Program-made: the position numbers and the translations under genes
Part shown: piece by piece, positions 51,164-61,900 of the stretch
Layout: every line of letters begins with the position of its first letter
Position numbering within the stretch: position 1 is the first letter of the stretch
From: Ustulina deusta
Taxonomy: Eukaryota; Ascomycota; Sordariomycetes; Xylariales; Xylariaceae
Length of the DNA stretch: 64,000 bases
NCBI GenBank assembly: GCA_023159155.1
Contig: JAJNNX010000015.1
Location: 62,001 to 126,000, forward strand
Reading direction: 5' to 3'
Notes under the pieces: generated by a model
What the model was told of the DNA's origin: nothing
Databases searched by the model: none
Seen by the model: the letters and a program-made list of their open reading frames with translations, nothing else

Positions 51164-53587
51164 TTATTAAGCGCCAACACACAAAATTCGACCGGCCCAG
51201 TCGCATTCGAGTACCAGGCTGTCTGAAAGTCTGTCACGTAATGGGGCTGCTCTGCAGCATGTATAACGGGTCCTTCTGGCGATAGAATATTACGGTTTGG
51301 TGATACTCTCGGTATGATACTAGATCAGAGTCTGTTTATAATAGATTTGGAACATGAGACTTGCAATGAGTAGCTTGCAATTGTTCCTTACGTATTAGCA
51401 TTGCTATTGCTTGTTTAGAATTACACGGCTTAGGGCTCTTAGTGTGAGTGCGGGCCACCGGTAGATTTTGCGTGACGACGTAGGGGGAGGGATATGATGA
51501 TTTTGTGTCAGCCTTTGTATTTTATCATGTGGAAAGCCTCCTTCCTGTGCTGTGAATAAGATCTACGGTTTGCTAACTGTGGCCACGTTAGTCTTACAGT
51601 AGGTACTCCAGTTTGAAGTGTTGCCCTTCTATTTTACACCTACCTACTCAAGTACTCATGAAATTTATTATCTGGTGGCTCACTCGCATCATGGATCCCT
51701 GGTTCCACAATGAGTACTGGTACTTTAAATTCTCCCAGCTACCTCCCTGTCCACCCCTCATCTTCGCATTTCTACACTCAACGATACTTTATCTAAAACG
51801 AAGAAGCAAACTTATCTACGAATATCACCCGCACTTGGGCACGACTAAGGTAAGACATGTCAAGATAATTCGTGCATTTGTCTGATCCGCTAGAGTGGAG
51901 CCGTGTTGATGCCCAACTCACAACGTGTCGAGCATGAACTTCCACGTAACCCACAGACAATTCATTGGTCAAACTCACCGACGGGTTATCCTGCTGCCTT
52001 GCATCGTTGAATGCGTCTGCCTGCTATCTAGGTAGTCGATCGGATGATTTAGGCCAGGTGCAGTAGTGTATAACATGCGTAGTCGATGGATAATGTGGGA
52101 TCCTGCAGGCACAGACCTAGGTAGGTATGTATATATAATCGGACGGATGCTGCTGTCCAAGTAGCGCATTGCATTTCTTCTCTTCGTCTTGTTGCTTGCT
52201 AGCCGCCTTATTTCTCCTGCTTCTCAAACATGTATTTATTATACATTCCGAGCCCGTTTCTCATAATGCTTTGATCGCGCCCGGTCTTTTATGCCCCTCA
52301 TCGTTCGTCTTCTATCAGCCCCAATCATTTATAATGTCGAGGTGGAGCTCGTTGAGCCCCGATGGCTGTCGCCTCCCTTCGCTTGCCTCGCCAGCTGGTC
52401 GAGATACGTTTCCATAAAGCATAGCTTCTCGGTCGTAGTTATGCTTGTGGAGATATCGCCGCCTTCGACTTGAGCAACAAGCCTCTCGGTGGCCGTGATG
52501 GGGGCCCTGGCGAGATAGTCTTTCAGCATCTCGCACTGGGGCATTCTATGGCCCGCGTTAGCTTCAGTGGTTCAACATCGTCTTGCTTGATTCGCTGCAC
52601 ATACTTTGGAGCAGATGTCTGCTGTGCTATGTCGGTTATACTTGACATCTTTTCCGCACTTTCGTCCGAATACGAGTCCGAACGGGAGGGAATGATTTGT
52701 TGTTAAGACAGCTTCGTTTGTGGTTGGGTGTTGTTGTGCTCTTCCGTCTACGCCGAGAAGACCTCGGTACTGCTGCTACAGAGCCATGATCTTCGCCCCC
52801 GAAGACTCTCATCTATATATATGTCGACCGAGTCGTAAACCCCGCGCCCACGCGACATACCGAAAGCCTTCGCCCATGGCTTCGCGCCTGCGTGCTGCCC
52901 TCTGAGCAGAACCTGAAAAGAGATATAAGTCGAAGTTTCAGCCTCAATCTTGACGTCATACTGGTCAGTACCCGACACGACGTTCCGACACTCGCGACGG
53001 CTTCATCTGGATGCATATGTGGGGGTACTGTAGGGAGTGATCAGGAGTGCTCTCGGTCGAATCCGTCAAAAGACGCAACGCGCACAATTCGAACCAACGG
53101 ACCAGTAGCGAGTGCTCCGGCGCAATATCTACACCGGCGCGACATCGGTCACCTATGTCCGACTCGGGTAAGTCTCCATCCCGCGCAAGTCTGACAGGCT
53201 GCTTCTACTGGCGTTCTCCCGCTGCATGCTTGATTGGCAGGAATCCGCCTGTGACCCCGGAGCAGCTTTGTCCCACGCACCCCTCCGCATGTCATCTGTG
53301 GTGTCTGCGTGGGTGTGTTTGCTCTGCGCGAGCACGCCTCCACCTCGGTTTTGCGCAACGGCGCAAAAAGCGACTGTGAGGGGCAATATAAATACCCCGT
53401 GAGCAACCTGCTTTCACCACCTTAATAAACAACATTTTTCGCACCATTGATGTTTTTTCGAGCCCATCTGTCTTGGTTTGACGTACCTGAGGAGTATTTC
53501 GTGTATAAATTTGTCCAATTCGTCCGATCTATCGGCTTCCGTTTGGGATCTTGATCAAATTCGCAATTCTCGATTCTTCAGACTGCA
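51164..53587. other. Intergenic region between ufd2 and the C2H2 gene
   Basis: About 2.4 kb. Minus-strand frames at 52329-52706 (for example MPQCEMLKDYLARAPITATE) and a plus-strand Cys-rich frame at 53155-53379 look slightly coding-like but cannot be tied to a family. A TATAAATA box at 53387-53394 lies about 200 nt upstream of the coding-like block that begins at 53588. Confidence 0.4.
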
Positions 53588-54330
53588 TGTCCCCAAGGCT
53601 CAAGAACGACTTAGATCCGCAGCGAATTCACCGTGATGACTCAAAGCTATTCCTAGAACTAGGCCGTGAACTAGACTAGGAGTTTTGTGAACCTCGTTGA
53701 TGCATTCCCTCCCGTCTCAGAGATGCTTCAAAGACCACGCAATATACTGATTACTGACGATTACCCCCGATTTCCACAAATCACGTCCAGTTGGACAGCT
53801 TGGGACTATCACAATACCTTTACCTCAAATACCCAACTCCCAAGACATTGCCAATTGAATTACAATTCCGTAAGTGTTATTTTCTTGCCGGCTGGCCATT
53901 TTAGGGAATACAGGCTTCTCGTTCGGCTAGAATCACGTTGTTGAGGCTTTCTACACATCGGAAGTACCTACAGATCACACTCAGGACAGCGATAACTAAC
54001 TCGGAGTGTTGCAGTGGGACAAAACAAAAGCACAGCTTGCGGCTAAGTGGGAGAAGACGAGTTAAGTGAATTATGACGCTATTTCTCCCCCTGTTTAGTC
54101 TCATTTCAACTTGGAGATGAAAAATGAAGTACTAACCCCAGAGACTGCAGTTTTTGCCAAACGTCGAATCCATAGCCTCAAGCGAAGCATGGTCAAGCAA
54201 TTGGCCACTGGAAAGAACGTAGTGTCCTATCCGGTTGGTTCGAGAACGAAGGCTATCTCGACTACGGTAGGATTCCGAGATATGTTGAAGCCGATGAATC
54301 GGACAGTAGCTGACGTCTAACTGTATAGGC
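53588..54330 (+). other. Coding-like blocks, possible 5' exons or decayed gene
   Basis: ATG at 53588 opens MSPRLKNDLDPQRIHRDDSK and runs to a TAG. The same frame, after two TGA codons, reads LGLSQYLYLKYPTPKTLPIE up to a GTAAGTG donor at about 53869. An acceptor GTGTTGCAG at 54020-54028 opens WDKTKAQLAAKWEKT. A further block at about 54142-54315 reads VFAKRRIHSLKRSMVKQLAT. Each looks like protein, but stops and phases prevent a single model. They may be 5' exons of the C2H2 gene or remnants of a separate gene. Confidence 0.3.
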
Positions 54331-54628
54331 AACGCGAGACTCGGCGTATGGCGGCGGGCCATGCCTGAGAGAAATTGACGTATGCAAGGAAAATCTAAAC
54401 CAAGCATACGTCAGGCGAGATCAGGGCAGTTCATCTGATCGCGGGCTTGCTAGAAACACCGATTCTAGTAAGTAATTTTCAGAGTCATTTGGTTCCTGCT
54501 TCAACGATTTCTAGAGTATAAAGGTCCTGTTTCGGGTGAAAGTCACATTCTAGAGGGCTCCCAATAGAGGTCTCCCAAGGTCTTGAAATCACGTTCAAAA
54601 CGGCGGTAATTGACCGCAAGTGTTGCAG

Positions 54629-56122
54629 TGGAGCGAAATAAAGGGACGATCGCTACTCAACGATCCAGAAACGGCCGACAAGACCGGGAAGGGGAGAGAA
54701 GACTGACGGCAGAAGAATACATTGCCCACAGAAAAGAGATCGCTGTTGAACAGGTAATGGCTGGCTTTCAGAGGTGGCTCGACAAGAGACTCGCGATCAT
54801 TTCTTACACGATTGAAGCTTCTGAAGAAGCCTCGGACGGCACTGGCACGGGTACTCGCGATACTAGTTCCCAGAGCCGAGAGACGGGCGAGAAAAGGTCT
54901 GGAGGAGCGAGTCACCGACCAAAGCGCCAGTTCAGTGATGAAGATAATGCAGATGACTTCGCTGGGGGAGATGATAATGGGCAAGATAGGGGAGGGAACA
55001 AGCGTGCTAAGAAGGGTAAGCATTTTTTCAAACCCACCGGCACTCCGTTTCGGAAGTGCTAAGTAGAAGGGTCGTTTGTGCATTATCCTCGGCTCTTTGA
55101 CCATATCGCAACTGCAACTGCTAACTTCTACTTTATTGAAGACACCGATCCCGAAGAAGTAAAGCTTGCTTGCCCTTTTCATAAGCACAATCCGAAAGCG
55201 CACAAGAAAGCGCTCTGTATGAAGGGAGGGTGGAAGTCAATTCATCGGCTAAAGTAAGCTCCTTCCGAAAAGAAGCAACTTCATCGAGACTGCTGCTGAT
55301 GAAAAATGATTTCTTAGGGAGCATTTGTACCGTGTTCACTTATTACCGAAACACAACTGCCCGAGGTGCAATTTGTGTTTTGGGGACGATAAAGAACTCC
55401 AGGCACATCTGCGTGCTGATGAGCCCTGCAAGAAATCGCATGTAGCCCCCGAGGAAGGTATTGATCAGGATACGGAAAGAAAACTTCGGGAGAGAAAGAG
55501 GCACAACTCAGGCCAAACAGAGACGCAACGGTGGAACGACATTTACTTACTCCTATTCCCTAGCGCGGACCGGAATGCTCTCCCAAGCCCATGTACGTTA
55601 ACCCAAAAGACATATGGACCTTATTTAGCGAGAAAATGCTGACACGTTGGAGACCCCGACCACGACGAAACTGCCACACATTCCAAGAACTTCGAACGCT
55701 ATAAGCGTGTGGAGAAGCGCATCAAGAAGGAGCTTCCGCGGCTCGTGAGACAGCGAGTAGAGAGGAAGTTCGAAAAAGTTGAGGCCGAAATGCTGCATGG
55801 CATCAATGACATTATCCGTAATTGCCTTGCCGACTTCTTCAGAAACAACATGTCTCAGGACGAAGGGTCTTCGACGACAACCCCCCAGACAACATCAAGG
55901 GCAACTACTCCGGGCTTGGCGTCACTCGAAGAGCCTCATGTGCCATCCATGGATCAACCTTTCGAGCCCCAAATCGACATCAACTACTTACTAGATGGCT
56001 CCGACTGGGTCTTTGGCGGTGATCTTGGTCCTTTTGACTTCAACGTCGACAATGGTCTAGATGGATATGGCGTAGAGAAGGTGTCGTCAGACTCGGGATA
56101 TGTGTCGACGACGGCACCATGA
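54629..56122 (+). CDS. C2H2-domain protein, fungal-specific (5' end unresolved)
   Basis: A probable nuclear protein of a large fungal family. Exons read as 54629-55015, 55142-55253, 55318-55592 and 55653-56122. The domain reads VKLACPFHKHNPKAHKKALC, GGWKSIHRLKEHLYRVH, then NCPRCNLCFGDDKELQAHLR and EEGIDQDTERKLRERKR, with RWNDIYLLLFPS after it; this order is characteristic of the family. It is followed by a basic helix-rich segment (VEKRIKKELPRLVRQRVERK) and an acidic C-tail. The first exon frame is open only after a TAA at 54607-54609, with acceptor-like GTTGCAG at 54622-54628, so a 5' exon must exist; an internal ATG at 54757 is a less likely start. An acidic, Gly-rich stretch precedes the zinc-binding part. 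Role unknown; DNA binding is not shown. Confidence 0.72.
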
Positions 56123-58750
56123 GGTTCCTTTCGTCATCAGATTTACGAAAACCGTTTCTCCTTTGTGACGTACCCTTTCCTTATATACAGTAAGTTCGTG
56201 TTAGGAATACGCTCGCTACGACTTTCCTGTGTTGGGTTGCGCTTAGGTTCTAGGTGTACGTAGTTTATATAAGCGATTCGGTCTACCTGACCAAGTAGCT
56301 CTAGTCGATCGAAATCAGGATTACTTGTGAGCCCAAACCCCAGATTGCGGAGGGGTTACGAGCTTGATGCTTCGATCGCGAGTCGCTGATCGATGATGGA
56401 TATTGTTCATCGTCGGCGGACTTATTAGGTCATGACTACTCTACCAATATATTATCTCATTTTACAAGTAAAGCATATGATCTGGTGTATTTAGCAGCCC
56501 ATCAACAGAGAGAAAAAAAGAAAAAAATAGTGGAATAACTCCTGGAGATCCAAGTATACAATTTGCTGGCCGGGTCCCATGCGTAAGGCATCTAAGCATC
56601 TTAATTTTGGTCAGGGAGCCTATCAGAGGTAGCTTTCGAGAGGAGAGTTTCGTATGCGATGCTGCTGCAAATCTTAAGTTTAGTATAAAACATGAGTCGC
56701 AAGTTACGCAGCACACATATGACGCCTTTGTGGTGTCCTCCTCAAGGAAGTCGCAAAAGATCTAGGTATTGTGACTCGTCACTCTGCTTGTCCCTCTTAC
56801 TACAGAACAGTGAAGGCACTTTTAAAGCTAGCAGGTACCTGTAGTAATGGTAAAGAAGTATTGGTTGTGAAAAAATTAACAATAGTCATGTGATGATGAT
56901 ATGTCTTGTTCCTGATCGAGCGACCTGAGACTCACAATGTCGGGTCAGGGGATAGCACCAATGAGCCGGTATTGGGGGTCCTATGACTTCATAAAGTTCG
57001 AAACGAAACCAGCCAAGCATGGAAAGTGGGAGCCAGTCGCAGTGAACTAGCCGGAGTGAGGAAAATGAATCATGGTGATGTTGATCTTTATGGGCTTGCT
57101 GTGGCTTGCGCTTGAGACACCACGTCCCGCTACCAATACAGGGAATAAAAATAAGAATATAAAAAAAACATCTGCGACTTAAGGAACAAGCTAGACTTAG
57201 GGATGATTGCTTTTAAAATTCACAAAAATAGGCTGCTTATATAAGGGCTACTTGCTGTGAAGAGACCAACAAAACACTTACAAATGCAGGCACACACACC
57301 TAATAATCTAGTACCTGTGTAATAATAATATGGTACAATGTACCTGCAGCCTGTTATATGTTCCATTGTGTTATTAGTCCTAATATATACTAACCTAAAT
57401 AGGTATAGATTATATTCCAACTGGATAACTGTGGCGTTAAAATCTAGAGCTCCGGACTACTTACCTACCTAATATAAGGTCCCAGCTTTATTTATACTGC
57501 GTAGTTGCTACCTAGGTACTACTACCACTTCGGGAGCAAGCGTTCGTGGACAAAGTACCTATGCAACCTAGGTTAGGTAGATCGCCGGAAAATAGCCCGA
57601 TCCAGGTGATATATAAGTACCCATAAATTTCAGGGGGTGTTTGCGCTATCTGTTGAACATGTCAGATCCACATTTTCTCCTTTCACAGAAAGTTGGTAGT
57701 TGAACCCAGGTATAAATCCCAGACTCCTGCAGGTACTTATTTATCTATCCAGCTGATGGTCTGTGCCATCCAAGAACTATCCAAGCGTGATTCTATCAAT
57801 AGTGCAATCGAGTTGGTACAATACTAGAGGTGCAATAAGAGGCAGGGAGCAATGAACGCTTTTGCATCTTTGATACATGCCTACGGCTGCGTACTTATAT
57901 ATGGTAAGTGCTTAATATGATCCAGACTAGACTAGACCATAGTAGTATTATCCATTGTTGTCTAGACCTGAATAATACAGGTTGTAACAAGTACCAGCAG
58001 ACCGCAAGGACCTATCAAAGAGTACTATGTAGGTATAACTGTACACATGCTACCTAGTATCCAGCATAGACCGGTACGCTGGCCGAGGTAGGTAGCGCAC
58101 TAGTACTACGGTGTGCGATACAATGCAAACCTGAACCACAAACCAACTTGTGATCCTCATTTACAGTTTGCGCCAATACACCCTATTGTGCGCCCGTCTT
58201 TAAACTTTACCTGTAGGTACTCACAGACACCAACTCTTCCTGCGTGCCTGGGCAGCTTACCTTAATCCCTCCTCAATCTACCTCCTAATTCGACTCATCA
58301 GTCAAACTATTACCAGCTCTTCTATCTTTCGGCATACTCTTTGTTCGACCCGATCCCCTCGCCGAGCAGAGGGAAAAAAATAATTTCCCCTTGGCATTTT
58401 TTATCACGGAAGTGTGACGTTATCCCGGCACATCAACCATCACTCCCTTTGCTCGGCTGCACTAGAGCAGTCTAGGTTGCCAGAGACAGTAATCAACATC
58501 AATTGCGATACGAGAAGAACGCAGGACCCGCCGATCAATATCGTACAAAGGGGAACAGTGGAATTCAATGACACGCCGGTGAGATTTAGTCCACGAAGTT
58601 GTTGGTGGCTAGCAATACGACCTCATCCTCGATCCATCGATCGACGTTTCGCCGCAGCAGCGCACAACATCACAAGGCACATAGAACACAGCATATAGCA
58701 CGGCGCATACGCACAACGCGGCTTGATTGCTTGTCTGCTGCCGAACCACT
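56123..58750. other. Intergenic region upstream of the DOCK gene
   Basis: About 2.6 kb without a supportable gene. It is AT-leaning with short frames only. TACCTACCTA words occur at about 57460-57590. The stretch from about 58300 on is more GC-rich and likely holds the promoter and 5' leader of the next gene. Confidence 0.5.
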
Positions 58751-58760
58751 CCTCGACGAC

Positions 58761-58778
58761 GCCGCCGCCGCCGCCGCC
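58761..58778. repeat. (GCC)6 trinucleotide run
   Basis: A short GCC run in the presumed 5' leader of the DOCK gene. The DOCK frame is open here back to about 58698, but no ATG lies in that frame before 58942, so it is treated as untranslated. Confidence 0.7.
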
Positions 58779-58941
58779 ACCACGGCCCCCGCTCCTACCT
58801 CCGCCCCCGTCTCTACCACTCGCTCGCTTGCCTGCAGAAGCTACCGAAGCACAGCTTGAGGCACATCTCCAGACTTGCCTCCCGCCTGATGCAGTTGACC
58901 GACGCGCAGCCTCCGTGCGACCAACTGCCCCAGCTGATCCG

Positions 58942-61900
58942 ATGCCCTGGCAACCCTTGCCTCGTATCGCCTTTGCCGTCGCCACGTACCCCTTCGAAAC
59001 CAAGGTCGAGAACGAGCTCCCCCTTGAGATTGGTGATGACCTCTATATCATTGAAGAGACGCCCAACGGCGAGTGGCTGCGTGGCTACCTGCTAGCACCA
59101 CCCTCTCTTCTCGCCGGTCTGACGTCGGTCAGGGGCCAAACCCTCGCGGCCCGTGTCTTCTCAGGCATATTTCCTCGTAGCTGCGTGGAGATACGTGAAG
59201 TTCTAGGGGATATTGATGCTAGTGAAAATCAAGATGGCAATACTTCGCCCCGTGGAAGCGACCAGGGTACGCCTCAACGTTCCAGTGACTCGGGAAAGAG
59301 TGGGATCGCTTCAAATAACAGAAGGCGAGATCTAGGAGTGGACGACAGCAGAATAAAAACCCAGGACCAACCCCGATCGAATTACGAATCCTCTCGACAT
59401 GCTAGGATATTCAAGAATGTTGGGACAAATTCGCCTTCGCAGAAGCCACCCGCCCCCGTCCCTATGCTAACAATGGGGGACGAGACGCCGACGTCCATTA
59501 ACGAACCTCTGATTGACGAGATTGCTTCCTGTCTACGAGAATGGCATTCCACGAATTTTCACGAATTGCTCTTGACCCGACAATATACGAAACTTGATAG
59601 CGTGTCACAGCTGATCCGGACCATCGATTTGGCGCGGCGCCAATTACTCCACAACCTCCTTACAGACCGGGAAGCCGCTGTGTTACGAGAGAAAACGGTT
59701 TGGGACTTGGTGCGCGGAAACAAATTATGCGGCGGAGAAGTCATTGTGCGTGATCCAGCCCAGCGCGGAAAGGTCCTAATCGGTGACGACTCTGTCATAG
59801 ATATCACTAGACTACAATCTGTTATGAGCCTACTCGAAGAGCCACCTCTTCCTCATGTCGAGTCTATGTCTCTGCACCACTTGATGGTGGATGTGAAGAG
59901 CTTCGCCGGATCCTCAAACGAACCTGCCACCTTGGATCTCTGCTTAGTCGCCAAGTCTGTTGGAGGGTCATTGACTACGCTTACAGAGACATACACAACT
60001 GAGGTGCCGTCTGGTGGTATTATGGGTTACATGGCTAGGGATTCACAAATGCGCACTTTGTTCACGGACCTCACGTCGGCTGATATTGGAGATGGGCCAT
60101 CTGGGGACTCGGAACTATTCCTTGTTGTTAAGGTTCGTGCGCCACAGCAGATTTTTGCAGGAAAGCCTTCCTCGAGGTCTGGGTCCTTTGGGCAATCAAA
60201 TCCATCATTCTCAAAAGATAAGCCACCCTCTTCCACGGGGCCAAAGACTTCTAGGAGAAGTTTGATGTGGGGATCAACGAGATCAGCATTCTCGAGAGGA
60301 GGAACAAAACTCGATGCCCTCTCCGAACACCCCGACGAACGAATTCACACTAATGGAAATACTCCGACACGAGACGGCATGGCCCCTCCGAGCACCGCAG
60401 GTTCTGTCTCAGGTCGCGTCTCAACAGAGGGCTCACAGCAAACACAGATCACCGCCAATCGGTTAGTCGGTGTTGGCGTGCTTAATCTTAAATCCATGTT
60501 GAAGGATGGGGGAGAGTCAGAGCCGGTAGTCACAATCTGGTCGCCGAGCCCAATGGCAAGCTCTGAAACTCTCGAAACAGCCAAAGGGTGGGACAATCTT
60601 ATCCGAGATATGCTAGACAGCGAGTCTGGTCACTACGAGAATTCAAGAAGGGCGGAGAGGTTGCTTGTTCACTTAAAATCCTTTGATCACCCCGATGCCG
60701 ATGTACTTATCAGATCAACCCCTACGCTCCTATCTGCTATCAATAAGACCAGCAAAATGGGGTTTTCAGGGGCACCAACAAAACCGCGATCCGACATCTA
60801 TGTTACTGTCAGCGAGGCTCTGTTGGCTCGACAAAACCTCATTTCACGGTACGGGGGAAGTGCCACTTCCATATCCAGCAATATGCTCGGGAACAACCTA
60901 GTGGTTTCAGTCAATGTGCGCCGGCAGTCTGGGGAGCGAATTGACGCTTGTATATTTCCCTCCTCAAACTCCCACCCCTTCACTACTTGGACATCCTTTG
61001 CTGTCCAGCGTGGTGAGCGATGGAGCCAGACTTTACGATTATCTCTCTCGCCTCCCGACGTCACTACTTCCCATATTGTGCTCACAGTATCAGAACTACC
61101 GAACACGCCCTTTGCTATGGCGTATATGCCTCTTTGGGACCATCAGGCGTTCATGGGTGACGGCATGCACTCGTTGTTGTTGTACAGAATCGACGAGTAT
61201 ACACAGAGTGCGCAACCAGACTCCACGGGCAGGGGCGGATATTTATCTCTTCCCTGGAGTGCCCGTGCCGACTCATCCGAGGTAACAGGGCCGCTCGCGG
61301 TTCTCCGTGTCGAGACGTATCTTTGCAGCACCAGATTTTCACAAGATCGCACAGTTCTCGGTCTACTAAAATGGAGGGACGGCCCGAAAAGCGAAGTTCC
61401 CACTTTGTTGCGTCAGCTCATGTTCGTGCCAGAAATCGAAGTTGTCAAACTCTTAAGCGATGTACTTGACTCTCTCTTCAGCATTTTGGTTGAACATCAA
61501 GGAAATGACGAGTTTGAGGATTTGGTTTTCACCGCGCTCGTCAGGGTATTAGGCATAGTTCACGATCGGCGGTTCAATGTGAGCCCTTTGGTCGACCAGT
61601 ACGCAGAAAGTATATTTAATTATCCTTTTGCAACACCCTGCCTCGTCAGGTCATTCACACGATTGCTTACAAAACCCACCGAACCCGAGACAGCTCGAAA
61701 ACTCCGGGCCACTCTGAAAGTCGTCAGGCACATCCTCAAGTTTATAACTCATGCAAGAGGGCAGCAAAAGGCTAAGGAAGCGGGGATTGGGATCACTGGT
61801 TCGACCCCTGGTTTTACGAGGCATTTGCAGAGTATCTTCAAGGCTCTCGACTCAATGATGCGTAGTACCGCACCCGTGCTAGTTGGCAGCCAGACTCTCG

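Noticed and set aside
51613..51885. 90-codon plus-strand frame rich in Trp and Phe
   Set aside because: AT-leaning composition with no start context, motif or neighbour support.
52329..52706. Minus-strand frames beginning MSSITDIAQQTSAPKYVQRI and MPQCEMLKDYLARAPITATE
   Set aside because: They read somewhat like protein but are in different phases, short, and cannot be joined or matched to a family; left within the intergenic entry.
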